Part shown: positions 12,096-21,500 of the stretch, piece by piece
Layout of the letters: every line of letters begins with the position of its first letter
Position numbering within the stretch: the stretch's first letter is position 1
The notes under the pieces: model-generated
The model's database searches: none
The model's input: the letters and a program-made list of their open reading frames with translations, nothing else
Told to the model about the DNA's origin: nothing
Program-made: the position numbers and the translations under genes
DNA from: Nocardia donostiensis
Lineage (GTDB): Bacteria > Actinomycetota > Actinomycetes > Mycobacteriales > Mycobacteriaceae
DNA: 64,000 nucleotides
Assembly: GCF_002081715.1 (NCBI RefSeq)
Contig: NZ_MUKP01000007.1
Span: 1-64,000, forward strand
Reading direction: 5' to 3'

Positions 12096-12950
12096 GTGTT
12101 GATACCGGACAGTCCAGCGAGCGGTTCGCGCGTCGGTGACGAGCCGGTCGCGGTTCCGGAGCCGGATAGTGCGACGGGAGGTGAGTCCGGCGCCCCGCCT
12201 CCGCCGCTGACAGCGGAACCTGGTTTTACCGTGCGGCACGCGGAACTCGCCACCGGTTACGGCGGCAACAGCGATCCGGACGATACCGAGCTGGTACAAG
12301 CCATGCAGATGGTGCTGCATCTGCCGAAGGTCGACCCGCCGGCCCGCAGCGCGCTGCTGGCCGCTGCGGCCGCTGCGGCGGTCGCCTTGTGCCTCGATCC
12401 GCGGGTCGGTCCGGGCGGGGAGTGGGAGCAGCAGTATCTGGCGTGGAAACGCTCGCGCATCCGCAAGGTGGCGCGGCGGGCGCGTGGCGCGCAGTGGCAG
12501 GCCGCGAACGATGTCCAAGGGGTGACCGTCGAGGTCGGCGGCGCACTGGCGCGAGCACTGGTGCCGGGGCCGGTCGGGTCGGTCGACCCACGGATCAAAC
12601 GGCTCCAGATCGGCGGCACCGACCTGGAACACGACGAACCGGGACCGCCCGATTCGGATATACCGGTGCTGTGGGTGAATTCGCAGCTGGAAATGACCCT
12701 CGGCAAGGCCGCCGCGCAGGTGGGTCACGCGAGCATGCTGCTCGCCGGGGCGCTGCCGGTGGAACAGGCGCGCGAATGGGCCGAACATGGTTTCTGCTGT
12801 GCGGTGCGCGAATCCGGGCCGCAGCAGTGGCAGCGGCTGACCCGGGCGGTGTCCGACGGAGCTGCTGTCGCCGTGCGTGACGCCGGATTCACCGAGGTGG
12901 CGCCGGGTTCGATGACGGTGATCGCCACCTCCGCCGGATTCACGGGCTGA
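12096..12950 (+). CDS. Peptidyl-tRNA hydrolase family (Pth2-like) protein
   Basis: About 284 residues. The C-terminal half carries Pth2 hallmarks: LGKAAAQVGHASML (the family's GK-AAQ-xHA segment) and VRDAGFTEVAPGSMTVIA (DAG-T-xxPGS-TV). Pth2 enzymes release peptides from prematurely dropped peptidyl-tRNA. The N-terminal ~110 residues are an actinobacterial extension of unknown role with a low-complexity Pro/Gly/Ala start. The GTG at 12096 and TTG at 12099 both follow GGGAGG (3 or 6 bases); TTG has better spacing, GTG is the commoner start. Whether it is an active hydrolase beside the housekeeping Pth1 cannot be told from sequence. Confidence 0.75.
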   Translation: MLIPDSPASGSRVGDEPVAVPEPDSATGGESGAPPPPLTAEPGFTVRHAELATGYGGNSDPDDTELVQAMQMVLHLPKVDPPARSALLAAAAAAAVALCLDPRVGPGGEWEQQYLAWKRSRIRKVARRARGAQWQAANDVQGVTVEVGGALARALVPGPVGSVDPRIKRLQIGGTDLEHDEPGPPDSDIPVLWVNSQLEMTLGKAAAQVGHASMLLAGALPVEQAREWAEHGFCCAVRESGPQQWQRLTRAVSDGAAVAVRDAGFTEVAPGSMTVIATSAGFTG

Positions 12951-13017
12951 ACCAACAACGGTTTGGCCACCGTCGGTGTCCGGGCCGGTGGCGCACGTCC
13001 GGTGATCTCGAGCCAAG

Positions 13018-13851
13018 ATGGAGGCCGTGCCGCAACCGGATCCCGATCTGCTCATCGATTTCACCGACGTGACCATCCGACGCTCCGGGCACACCCTGGT
13101 GGGCCCGGTCACCTGGCGGGTCGAGCTGGACGAACGCTGGGTCGTCCTCGGCCCCAACGGCGCAGGTAAAACCTCGCTGCTGCGCGTCGCCGCCGCCGAA
13201 ACCCACCCCACCTCGGGCACAGCGCATCTACTCGGCGAGGTGCTCGGCAGGGTTGATGTCAGCGAGCTGCGCCCGCGGATCGGGTTGTCCTCAGCAGCGG
13301 TGGCCGCGCGGGTCCCCTCGGACGAGAAGGTCAGCGACCTCGTGGTTTCCGCCGGTTATGCCGTTCTCGGCCGCTGGCGGGAGCGGTACGACGATATCGA
13401 CACCGACCGCGCCATCGATATGCTCGAAAGCCTCGGCGCTGAACACCTGCTCGACCGCAGCTACGGAACCCTGTCCGAAGGCGAGCGCAAACGCGTCCTC
13501 ATCGCCCGCGCGCTGATGACCGACCCGGAACTGCTGCTGCTCGACGAACCCGCCGCTGGTGTCGACCTCGGCGGCCGTGAGGAACTCGTCGAACGCCTCG
13601 GCGACCTCGCCGCCGACCCGGACTCCCCGGCCATCGTCCTGGTCACCCATCATGTCGAAGAGATCCCGCCCGGTTTCACCCACGGCCTGCTCCTCAACGA
13701 AGGCTCCGTCGTCGCCCAGGGCCTGCTGTCGGATGTGCTCACAGCCGAAAACCTCAGCGAAGCCTTCCGCCAGTCCATTGCCCTCGACCACGTCGACGGC
13801 CGCTACTTCGCCCGCCGCGCCCGCCGCTCCGGAAGACACCGCTCCCGCTGA
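13018..13851 (+). CDS. ABC transporter ATP-binding protein, orphan cytosolic ATPase
   Basis: A 277-residue single ATPase domain: Walker A GPNGAGKTS (residues ~45-53), signature LSEGERKRVLIARAL, Walker B LLLLDEPAAG, and switch His in LVTHHVEE. It resembles the ModF/YlmA-type ATPases that lack a neighbouring permease, and corresponds by position to Rv3041c of M. tuberculosis. Substrate unknown. The tail RRARRSGRHRSR is strongly basic. The ATG at 13018 is used; a GTG at 13027 follows GGAGG but only 2 bases away. No permease is encoded nearby, so a transport role is doubtful. Confidence 0.88.
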   Translation: MEAVPQPDPDLLIDFTDVTIRRSGHTLVGPVTWRVELDERWVVLGPNGAGKTSLLRVAAAETHPTSGTAHLLGEVLGRVDVSELRPRIGLSSAAVAARVPSDEKVSDLVVSAGYAVLGRWRERYDDIDTDRAIDMLESLGAEHLLDRSYGTLSEGERKRVLIARALMTDPELLLLDEPAAGVDLGGREELVERLGDLAADPDSPAIVLVTHHVEEIPPGFTHGLLLNEGSVVAQGLLSDVLTAENLSEAFRQSIALDHVDGRYFARRARRSGRHRSR

Positions 13852-13871
13852 GGCGATGCCGTTGCCTGGGC

Positions 13872-13890
13872 GTTTAACGATCGTTAAACT
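13872..13890 (+). promoter_or_regulatory. Perfect palindromic operator overlapping a leaderless promoter of the toxin-antitoxin pair
   Basis: An 18-bp perfect palindrome GTTTAACGATCGTTAAAC (13872-13889). Its right arm contains a TAAACT -10 box (13885-13890) placed 6 bases before the antitoxin ATG. Binding here would directly block the promoter, the usual autoregulation of toxin-antitoxin operons. Confidence 0.75.
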
Positions 13891-13896
13891 GAGTTC

Positions 13897-14100
13897 ATGA
13901 CGACTATCGCCTTTCGCGCCACCGAGGCCGACCAGGAGCTCGTCCGCGCTCTGACACGTGAGGGCGAGACCACGAGCGATGTTCTGCGACGCGCATTACG
14001 CGTGCTGGAACGGGAACGCTGGCACGCGCGAATGCAGGCTGCGGCGGACCGTATAGAGGCCAGCGGTGAGGACATCAACGCCGAGCCGGATGCCTGGTGA
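13897..14100 (+). CDS. Antitoxin of a MazF-type pair (ribbon-helix-helix-like)
   Basis: A 67-residue protein with an N-terminal strand-like start (TTIAFRATEADQELV), a helix-rich middle (TSDVLRRALRVLERERW) and an acidic, probably disordered C-terminus (EASGEDINAEPDAW). This is the layout of ribbon-helix-helix antitoxins: DNA-binding front, toxin-wrapping tail. It is preceded by a perfect palindrome and overlaps the toxin start by 4 bases (GTGA), which couples translation. The tail probably occludes the RNA site of the toxin (family knowledge). Confidence 0.8.
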   Translation: MTTIAFRATEADQELVRALTREGETTSDVLRRALRVLERERWHARMQAAADRIEASGEDINAEPDAW

Positions 14101-14417
14101 TCCGCGGGATGGTGTACCGAGTCGACCTCGGAGAGGCCAAACGTGGCCACGAACAACGGGGGCGCAGGTACGGCGTCGTGCTCACACGCACGAACTGGTC
14201 GATGGTCACCATAGTGCCGACATCGACGAGTGCATCGCCGTCTCCCTCACGCCTGGAGGTTCACATCGCCGGTACATCGACGCGATTGCTGGTCGACCAG
14301 ATCCGGTCGGTCGACACCGACTACCTGGTAGGTGATCCTGTGGATTACCTGTCCGTCGAGGACATGACGGCCCTCGATCGAGTGATTGCGCACTACCTCG
14401 GGATCAGCACCGTGTGA
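14097..14417 (+). CDS. MazF/PemK family endoribonuclease toxin
   Basis: A 106-residue protein with the MazF fold signature: GMVYRVDLGEAKRGHEQRGR at the N-terminus, then RYGVVLTRTNW, and VDQIRSVDTDYL in the second half. MazF toxins cut single-stranded mRNA at short motifs and halt growth when freed from their antitoxin. It starts at GTG 14097 overlapping the antitoxin stop. This pair sits between the ABC ATPase and the Nudix gene, which as I recall are neighbours in M. tuberculosis, so it looks like an insertion into conserved synteny. The cleavage motif cannot be predicted. Confidence 0.9.
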   Translation: MIRGMVYRVDLGEAKRGHEQRGRRYGVVLTRTNWSMVTIVPTSTSASPSPSRLEVHIAGTSTRLLVDQIRSVDTDYLVGDPVDYLSVEDMTALDRVIAHYLGISTV

Positions 14418-14440
14418 GCCGGCGCTCACCGAGCGGGGGT

Positions 14441-14446
14441 TATGGT
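14441..14446 (+). promoter_or_regulatory. -10 box TATGGT, leaderless promoter of Nudix gene
   Basis: TATGGT lies 6 bases before the GTG start at 14453, so transcription would begin at the start codon. No ribosome site is present. This -10 position is typical of leaderless actinobacterial transcripts. Confidence 0.55.
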
Positions 14447-14452
14447 GCAGGC

Positions 14453-15286
14453 GTGAGTGAGACGACTGTGCCAGGTTCGGGTTCTGCGGTGGCGATCAAG
14501 GACGCCTCCACGGTGATGCTGGTGCGGGAGGGCGACAGCGGGCCGGAGGTGTTCCTGCAACGCCGGGTGGGCGCGATGGCGTTCGCGGCGGGGATGACCG
14601 TGTTCCCCGGCGGCGGGGTGGACCCCTCCGATGCCACCGTGGAGCTCGAATGGGCGGGGCCCGATCCGCAATGGTGGGCCGACCGGCTCGGCACCACGGC
14701 GGGGCGGGCCAAAGCGCTGGTGTGTGCGGCGGTGCGGGAGACGTTCGAGGAATGCGGGGTGCTGCTGGCCGGCCCTACCGCCGACAGCGTTATCGCCGAT
14801 ACCGCAGGCTATCGGGATGCCCGGCAGCAGCTGGAGCGGCGCGAGCTGACGCTGGCGCAGTTCCTCGCCGAGGAGAAACTGGTATTGCGCGCTGACCTGC
14901 TGCGGCCGTGGGCCAACTGGATCACCCCGGTGGTGGAGCCGCGTCGTTACGACACCCGGTTCTTTGTCGCCGTGCTGCCGGACGGGCAGAAGGCCGACGG
15001 CGCCACCTCCGAGGCCGCCGCGGTGCAGTGGCGCACCCCGGCCGCCGCGCTGGAGCGCTGGCGTGCCGGAGAGGATGTGCTGTTGCCGCCCACCTGGTCC
15101 CAACTGGTCGCGTTGGGCGCATTCGGCTCTACGTCCGAGATCCTGGCCGCCGAACCGGTTATCGAACCCATCCTGCCCGTGCTCACCGACGTCGATGGCA
15201 AGCAGGTCCTGAACTTCCCGGACAACGCACGCTATTTCGCCGATCTCCCGGACAAGAATCGGCTCCAGGGCTCCGCACGGGACTGA
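14453..15286 (+). CDS. Nudix hydrolase
   Basis: A 277-residue Nudix protein. FPGGGVDPSD and the Nudix box core AAVRETFEECGVLL (RE-x2-EE-x-G) bind the metal that activates water on a nucleoside-diphosphate-linked substrate. The family member at this place in M. tuberculosis (Rv3040c, as I recall) is uncharacterised in substrate; length and the long segment between GGG and the Nudix box resemble the peroxisomal NUDT19-like CoA diphosphatase group, but that is only a suggestion. GTG 14453 is chosen because of the leaderless -10 box; the frame also opens at 14414, overlapping the toxin. Confidence 0.9.
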   Translation: MSETTVPGSGSAVAIKDASTVMLVREGDSGPEVFLQRRVGAMAFAAGMTVFPGGGVDPSDATVELEWAGPDPQWWADRLGTTAGRAKALVCAAVRETFEECGVLLAGPTADSVIADTAGYRDARQQLERRELTLAQFLAEEKLVLRADLLRPWANWITPVVEPRRYDTRFFVAVLPDGQKADGATSEAAAVQWRTPAAALERWRAGEDVLLPPTWSQLVALGAFGSTSEILAAEPVIEPILPVLTDVDGKQVLNFPDNARYFADLPDKNRLQGSARD

Positions 15287-15442
15287 GCACCGAGCCCGGT
15301 CGTCCGCCCGCTGCCTCCGAGACCTGCTGCGTCTGGTCGCGGTTCAACCACACCGGGCCGTATAAGCGCCGCAACAGCTCGGACGGTCGCCGGTGGGGCA
15401 TATGGTGCGGTAGTGAGCAGCGGCAGATCCGGCGGCACCCGG

Positions 15443-15448
15443 TAGCGT
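15443..15448 (+). promoter_or_regulatory. -10 box TAGCGT, leaderless promoter
   Basis: TAGCGT lies 8 bases before the ATG at 15457. No ribosome site precedes that ATG, consistent with leaderless transcription of the enoyl-CoA hydratase-like gene. Confidence 0.5.
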
Positions 15449-15456
15449 TTGCACCC

Positions 15457-16233
15457 ATGGCCGAATACGTGACCCTGGATCGACTCGACGGCGATACCGC
15501 GCGCCGCGTGGCGGTGCTGCGCATCAGCCGTCCGCCGCTGAACCTGATGAACAGCCAGGTTCTGCTGGAGGTGGCCGAGGCCGCCGCCGTGGTGGCCACC
15601 GATCAGGAGATTGCGGCATTGGTCGTCTACGGCGACGAGCGGGTGTTCTGCGCCGGTGACGATATGGCCGAGTTGTCGGCGCTGTCGGCGCAGCAGGCGT
15701 CGGGGATGGCCGCGGACCTGCAGGATGCGCTGGAGTGTCTGGCGCGGGTTCCGCAGCCGACGGTGGCCGCGATCAGTGGTTATGCGCTGGGGGCTGGACT
15801 GGAGCTGGCATTGGGCGCGGACCGGCGTATCGTGGGCGATAACGTCAAACTCGGTTTGCCGCAGATCCACGCCGGCCTGATCCCGCTGGGCGGGATCCGC
15901 AGGCTGGCCGCCCTGATCGGCCCCGGCGCAGCCAAGGATCTCGTTTATACCGGTCGTTTCATGGCCGCGGACGACGCCCTCACCTACGGTCTGGTCGACG
16001 AAGTCGTCGCACCCGATGACGTGTACACCGCCGCGCTGTCCTGGGCGCGTCGATTCGCCGACGGCCCGGCCCGCGCGCTGGCCGCCGCCAAGGCCGTGTT
16101 CGAAGCGGGTCCGCACGGCGGCGAACGCGCCCGCGCCGAGTGGTCGAACCTGTTCGGTACCGAAGACCGCCTGATCGGAACACGTTCTTATGTGGCGGAC
16201 GGGCCGGGGTCGGCACAGTTCGTTGGCCGATGA
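15457..16233 (+). CDS. Enoyl-CoA hydratase/isomerase family protein (EchA17-like)
   Basis: A 258-residue crotonase-fold protein acting on acyl-CoA thioesters. The oxyanion-hole segments are seen: VFCAGDDMAEL and ISGYALGAGLELAL. The Glu in GLELAL (the Glu144 position of rat hydratase) is present, but the second catalytic Glu, normally in a P-E-I-x-x-G motif, is Gln here (GLPQIHAGLIPLGG). A classical hydratase uses both, so this copy may act as an isomerase or on an unusual substrate, or be weak. The ATG is fixed by the -10 box and by the family N-terminus. Its position matches echA17 in the M. tuberculosis order. Confidence 0.9.
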   Translation: MAEYVTLDRLDGDTARRVAVLRISRPPLNLMNSQVLLEVAEAAAVVATDQEIAALVVYGDERVFCAGDDMAELSALSAQQASGMAADLQDALECLARVPQPTVAAISGYALGAGLELALGADRRIVGDNVKLGLPQIHAGLIPLGGIRRLAALIGPGAAKDLVYTGRFMAADDALTYGLVDEVVAPDDVYTAALSWARRFADGPARALAAAKAVFEAGPHGGERARAEWSNLFGTEDRLIGTRSYVADGPGSAQFVGR

Positions 16234-16277
16234 CCTGAGTCGTACCCACTGGTATCAGGGGCCTGATCTGGACGGGT

Positions 16278-16283
16278 TAGGCT
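16278..16283 (+). promoter_or_regulatory. -10 box TAGGCT, leaderless promoter
   Basis: TAGGCT lies 8 bases before the ATG at 16292 of the methyltransferase gene. No ribosome site is visible in the 8-base gap. Confidence 0.5.
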
Positions 16284-16291
16284 TTTCCACC

Positions 16292-17269
16292 ATGACGGAA
16301 CGCCCCGACGACCCCGCGCCGCACCCGCACGCCACCGAGGCGGAGGTCGAAGCAGCGCTCAAAGACACCAAACTCGCCCAGGTCCTCTATCACGACTGGG
16401 AAGCCGAGACCTACGACGACAAATGGTCGATCTCCTACGACCAGCGCTGTATCGACTACGCCAGGGGCCGTTTCGATGCTGCCGTCGGTCCCGCGCCGCT
16501 GCCGTACGGGCGGGCGCTGGAACTCGGCTGCGGCACCGGGTTCTTCCTGCTGAACCTGATGCAGTCCGGGGTGGCGAAGAGCGGTTCGGTAACCGACCTG
16601 TCGCCCGGCATGGTGAAGGTCGCGTTGCGTAACGCGCAAAACCTCGGCCTGGACGTGGACGGCCGCGTCGCGGATGCCGAAACCATCCCGTATGACGACG
16701 ACACCTTCGATCTGGTGGTGGGCCATGCCGTGCTGCACCACATCCCCGATGTCGAGTTGTCGCTGAAGGAATGTCTGCGGGTGCTCAAGCCGGGCGGGCG
16801 TTTCGTCTTCGCAGGCGAACCGACCACCATCGGCAACGCTTACGCTCGCCGACTGGGCAATATCACCTGGAAGGCCACCACCGGCATCACCCGGCTGCCT
16901 TTCCTGTCCGGTTGGCGGCGTCCTCAGGAGGAACTGGACGAATCCTCCCGCGCTGCCGCCCTGGAAGCTGTGGTCGACCTGCACACCTTCGACCCCGGCC
17001 AGCTCGAGGCGATGGCCCGCTCGGCCGGTGCCGTGGAGGTTGCCGCGCATACCGAGGAGTTCGCCGCCGCGCTGTGGGGTTGGCCGGTGCGCACCTTCGA
17101 GGCCGCCGTGCCGGAGGAGAAGCTGACCTGGCGGTACCGCATGGCGATGTACCGGGCCTGGATCGGGTTGAGCTGGCTGGACGAGAACGTGATGCGTCGC
17201 ATCGTCCCGCGCCAGTTCTTCTACAACGCCATGATCACCGGTGTGAAGCCGGGCGGTAGCGGCAAGTAG
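16292..17269 (+). CDS. Class I SAM-dependent methyltransferase
   Basis: A 325-residue protein with SAM-binding motif I ALELGCGTGFFLL, motif II around SVTDLSPGMVKVA, and VVGHAVLHHIPDVELSLKE leading to VLKPGGRFVFAGEP. The long C-terminal part (after ~residue 200, RLPFLSGWRRPQEELDE...) is outside the core and may define the substrate. The position corresponds to Rv3038c. Substrate unknown. The next gene overlaps its stop codon by one base (TAGTG), so the two are probably co-translated. Confidence 0.9.
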   Translation: MTERPDDPAPHPHATEAEVEAALKDTKLAQVLYHDWEAETYDDKWSISYDQRCIDYARGRFDAAVGPAPLPYGRALELGCGTGFFLLNLMQSGVAKSGSVTDLSPGMVKVALRNAQNLGLDVDGRVADAETIPYDDDTFDLVVGHAVLHHIPDVELSLKECLRVLKPGGRFVFAGEPTTIGNAYARRLGNITWKATTGITRLPFLSGWRRPQEELDESSRAAALEAVVDLHTFDPGQLEAMARSAGAVEVAAHTEEFAAALWGWPVRTFEAAVPEEKLTWRYRMAMYRAWIGLSWLDENVMRRIVPRQFFYNAMITGVKPGGSGK

Positions 17270-18441
17270 TGGGTTACGGCTTCAGCCGCGCCGATATCGA
17301 CTATCTCGCCGGTGCGGTAGGCGCTGCCGCATTGGCCGAGGTCGATCGGCTGGAGCTCATCCCGGCCACTCATCTGCGGGATCTGCAGCGGGTCCGCCGC
17401 GATTACGGCGCGCACGCACCCGCGCTCGTGGAGACGGTGCGGCTGCGTCGCCGCGCCGCCACCAAACTGGAGCACGCCGACCGCTGGCTGTTCACCGACG
17501 ACGCGTTGCAGCAGGCGACCCCGTCGGTGGTGGCCCGCTACCGCGCCGAACGCCTGACAGGGCGGGCGATACACGACGTGACCTGTTCTGTCGGAACCGA
17601 ACTCGCCGAACTGTCCCGGTCTTGCCCGGTGGTGCTCGGTAGCGATCTGGATGCGGTGCGGCTGGCGATGGCCGCACACAATCTCGCCGGTACGAGCAAC
17701 GTCCTGCTCGCCAGAGCGGACGCGCTGACGCCGGTGAGCACCGACACCGTGATCGTCGCCGACCCGGCCCGCCGCGCCGACGGCAAACGCGCCCATGACC
17801 CGGCGAAACTGCAACCCCCGCTACCGGATCTGCTCGGCACCTACGCTGGTCGCGACCTGGTGGTGAAATGCGCACCCGGCCTGGATTTCGACCGCCTCGA
17901 CTGGCCCGGCGAAGTGGATGTGGTGTCACTGAACGGTGCGGTGCGTGAAGCCTGCCTGTGGTCGCCGGGGCTCACCACCCCCGGAATAACCCGCCGTGCG
18001 ACCGTTCTCTCCACCACCGGGGCACCGACCGTGCTGACCGACGCCGAACCCGACGATATCCCTGAGAAACCGCCGGGGGAGTGGATCATCGACCCCGACG
18101 GTGCCGTGGTCCGCGCGGGACTGGTGCGCCACTACGCGGCGAAACACGGCCTGTGGCAACTCGATCCGCGTATCGCCTATCTGACCGGCGATAGCGTGCC
18201 ACCCGGCATGCGCGGGTTCCGCATCGTCGACTGTCTCGATTTCCGCGAGAAGGCGTTGCGCTCCGAACTCCGCCGCCGCGATTGCGGGTCCTTGGAGATC
18301 CTGGTCCGTGGCGTCGACGTCGACCCGGATCAGCTGCGGCGTCGGCTCAAGCCGGCTGGGTCCCAGTCGTTCACCCTTGTGATCACCAGAATCGGCAGCA
18401 CCCCAACGGTTTTCTTGACCAGCGCCATCGCCGCCCGATAG
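17269..18441 (+). CDS. THUMP-like-domain methyltransferase family protein
   Basis: A 390-residue protein corresponding by place to Rv3037c. A SAM-type Rossmann segment is visible (IHDVTCSVGTELAELS; VLGSDLDAVRLAMAAHN) followed by VIVADPARRADGKR, where DPxRR resembles the catalytic-loop region of RNA methyltransferases. The C-terminal ~80 residues match the THUMP-like domain seen in this actinobacterial family. RNA methylation is plausible but unproven; involvement in methylglucose polysaccharide methylation has also been considered for this locus in mycobacteria. GTG 17269 overlaps the upstream stop. It converges on the second NRPS, 127 bases away. Confidence 0.85.
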   Translation: MGYGFSRADIDYLAGAVGAAALAEVDRLELIPATHLRDLQRVRRDYGAHAPALVETVRLRRRAATKLEHADRWLFTDDALQQATPSVVARYRAERLTGRAIHDVTCSVGTELAELSRSCPVVLGSDLDAVRLAMAAHNLAGTSNVLLARADALTPVSTDTVIVADPARRADGKRAHDPAKLQPPLPDLLGTYAGRDLVVKCAPGLDFDRLDWPGEVDVVSLNGAVREACLWSPGLTTPGITRRATVLSTTGAPTVLTDAEPDDIPEKPPGEWIIDPDGAVVRAGLVRHYAAKHGLWQLDPRIAYLTGDSVPPGMRGFRIVDCLDFREKALRSELRRRDCGSLEILVRGVDVDPDQLRRRLKPAGSQSFTLVITRIGSTPTVFLTSAIAAR

Positions 18442-18568
18442 CAGTCCGTGGCTGCTCGTGCACGAACTCGGTGCACACGACCGCGCACGGGTTCGTGCTG
18501 TCCGGGTCGGTCGCCTCGATCGCTGGGGTATCGAAGCCGTGCTCCCGACGGGGACCGTGCGTTTCGAC

Positions 18569-21500
18569 CTACTCGTTGCTCCCGGTATCCAGCAGTCCGC
18601 GTACGTTGTGCAGCTGCCTGGTTCGCCGACCCGAGATGGGTTGTACCCAGCGCTGTGTCAGCTCCGGTGGGACGGTTTCGCTGTCGGTGAGCACCACGCG
18701 CAGCCGGTCGAGGCGGGCCGGGTCCACCGCAGCCAGGGCCGAGCGGGCGATATAGGCGTGGGTGACGCGTTCGCGTCGCAGCACCGCGGCCAGTTCCGCT
18801 CCGTCGCTGACGGTCGGCGCGACCGCCACAATGCTGGCCCCGCCACCGGCCGCGAGCAGCAACTCCAGCACCGACTCCTCTGACGATGGCGATGCGGAAT
18901 GCAGGGTGCGCGCCGAACTCGGCACCTGGAAACGTTCCCGCAGCTGCGAGTGGAAGCTCGACAGGTCCGCATGCGAGACGACTACGGTGGCGCCCGAGTC
19001 GTAGCCGACATATGCGGGATGTTCCGCCAGCAGCGGGCGCGGCCGGTCACTGTCGGTGATCGGGCCATCCGGTTGAGCCTCGAGTTCTCGCGCGAACTCG
19101 TCGGTGTCGATGGCCAGCCATTCGATCCCGCCGGGTAGGTTCTCCCGGCTCGCGGTGACGGTCAAGCCGAGCAGTGCTCCCGAATCCGAGATCCTGCGGG
19201 CATTCGATTCGGTGGGCTGGTCGGGGTCGACCGCCACGAACGCGGCGCCGGTCTTGGCGACCGCCCATACCGCGAGCACCGACTCCGGCGACCGGTGGAT
19301 ACCCACTGCGACACGGTCTTCCGGTCCGATGCCCCGCGCGAGCAGCGACCGCGCCAATCGTGACGACCGCTCGTCGAGTTCGACGTAGTCCAGCTCCGCC
19401 ACCGTTTCCTCGGCGTCGGCGAGGACGACGGCCACACCGTCGGGGTTCTCTTCGGCCGCGGCGGCGAGCAGATCCGGCAGCAGCATGACAGCGGTTTGTT
19501 CGTCACTGCGTGGAGCCGGTGTGGCTGGAGTTGCCGCACGCAGTCGCTGCGCTTCTTCGGCATCGAGAATGTCGATATCCCACAGCGGGGTCGCGGGTTC
19601 GGCCGCCACCGCCGACAGCACACGTTCGAACCTGCGGCCGAGGACGCGCATGGTTTCTTCATCGAAGATATCGGTGGCGTAGGTGAAGATCACCGCGAGT
19701 TCACCCGCCTGGTCATCGGCGAACCGGGGTTCCACAATGACCTGCAGGTCGAATTTGGCGGTGACCTCCCCGGTGTCCACCGCGGCGAGGGTGAGGCCGG
19801 GCAGTTCCAGGGTCGGCTGTTCCAGGTTCTGGAACGACAGGACGACGCTGACGAGGGGGTTGCGTGATCCGGCGCGGGCTGCGGTGACCTCTTCGACCAC
19901 CCGCTCGAACGGGATATCGGCGTGGGCGAAGGCGGACAGGTCGGTGTCGCGGGTGTGTTCGACCAGGTCACGGAAGGTGGTCTGCCGACCGAGATCGACG
20001 CGCAGCGCGAGCGTGTTGACGAACATGCCGACCAGATCGTCGAGCGCTTGTTCGCCGCGTCCGGCGATGGGTGTGCCGATGACGATATCCGTGCCGCCGG
20101 TCATCCGCCCCAGCAGCACCGCCAGGGCCGCGTGCACCACCATGAACAGGGTGGCGTTGTGTTCGCGCGCGATACGGTTCAGCTGTTCGTGTACCTGCGC
20201 GGGCACCAGCAGACCCGTCGACGCGCCACGCGCCGACGGTACGGCCGGGCGGGGCCGGTCCTTGGGCAGCTCCAGCGGCCCGGGCACCCCGGCCAGCTGT
20301 GTGTTCCAGTACGACAGCTGACGTGCGGCAGCCGATTCCGGGTCGTCGTCGGCGCCGATAACGGCGCGCTGCCAGATCGCGTAGTCGGCGTACTGCACCG
20401 GCAGCGGCGACCACTGCGGTGCATCACCGCCGGTGCGGGCCAGATAGGCGGTCACCAGATCGCGGGCCAGTGGGGCGAGCGACGCGCCGTCGGCGGAAAT
20501 ATGGTGCACCACCAGCACGAGCAGATGATCGTCGCCGGAGCTGAACAGTCGTACCCGCACCGGTGCGGCCGCGGTGACATCGAAGCCCGTCGACAGCAGA
20601 CCGGCCACTGTCTCCATCACGTCGGTGGCGTTGTGTGCGACGACGAGCCCGTCCGGCAGCACTGCTTCCACCGGCAGGATTTCCTGATAGGGGTTCTCAT
20701 CGGCGTCGATGGGGAAACGGGTGCGCAGCGCCTCGTGCCGCTGCAGCACATCGGCGACCGCGGCGCGTACGGCGTCGATGTCCAGCGCGCCGGACAGCCG
20801 GATGGCGAACGGCATGTTGTAGGCAGGGGAGTCGGGTTCGATCCGGTTGAGCACCCACAGCCGCTGCTGCGCCAGCGACAGCGGAATACGCTCGGGCCGT
20901 TCGGCTCGGGTGAGCGGCGGGCGGGCCGCGCCCCCGCCGGGGACAATACGCGCGGCGAGCGCGGAAACCTTCGGCGACTCGAACACCTCGCGCACGGTCA
21001 GCCGCGCTGTCAGCGCCTCGTTGATTCTGGCGACGACCCGCGTCGCCAGCAGCGAGTTACCGCCGAGAGCGAAGAAATCGTCGTCGGCGCCGACCTGTTC
21101 GACGTTCAGCAGATCCGCGAACACCCGCGCGACGGCCTGCTCGACCGGGGTGCTCGGCGCCCGGTACTCCCCGGCCTCGAACACCGGTTCCGGCAGCGCC
21201 CGCCGATCCAGTTTGCCGCTGGTGTTCAATGGCAGCTCGTCCAGCACCATGAGCGTGGACGGCACCATATAGGACGGCAGCACCGCGCCGACCGCGGTCA
21301 GCAGTTCCGGCACGTCCACGGTCTGTCCCGGCAGCGGCACCACGTAGCCGACCAGTTGGTCGCCGGTTGAGGCCGTCACCACCGCCGCTACGGCCTGACC
21401 GACCGCAGGCTGGGCGAGTAGCGCGGTTTCGATCTCGCCCAGTTCGATGCGCTGGCCACGGAACTTCACTTGGAAATCGGTGCGGCCCACATAGTCCAGT

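Noticed and set aside
11766-13220. 484-codon minus-strand frame across the Pth2-like and ABC ATPase genes
   Set aside because: It runs antisense to two genes with recognised motifs; its own translation is Arg/Pro-rich and featureless.
18442-18568. Frameshifted continuation of the third A domain beyond the NRPS stop
   Set aside because: I translated past the stop at 18569 in the same frame and looked in the shifted frames; no A4-A10 motif or carrier motif appears, so a simple frameshift does not explain the truncation.
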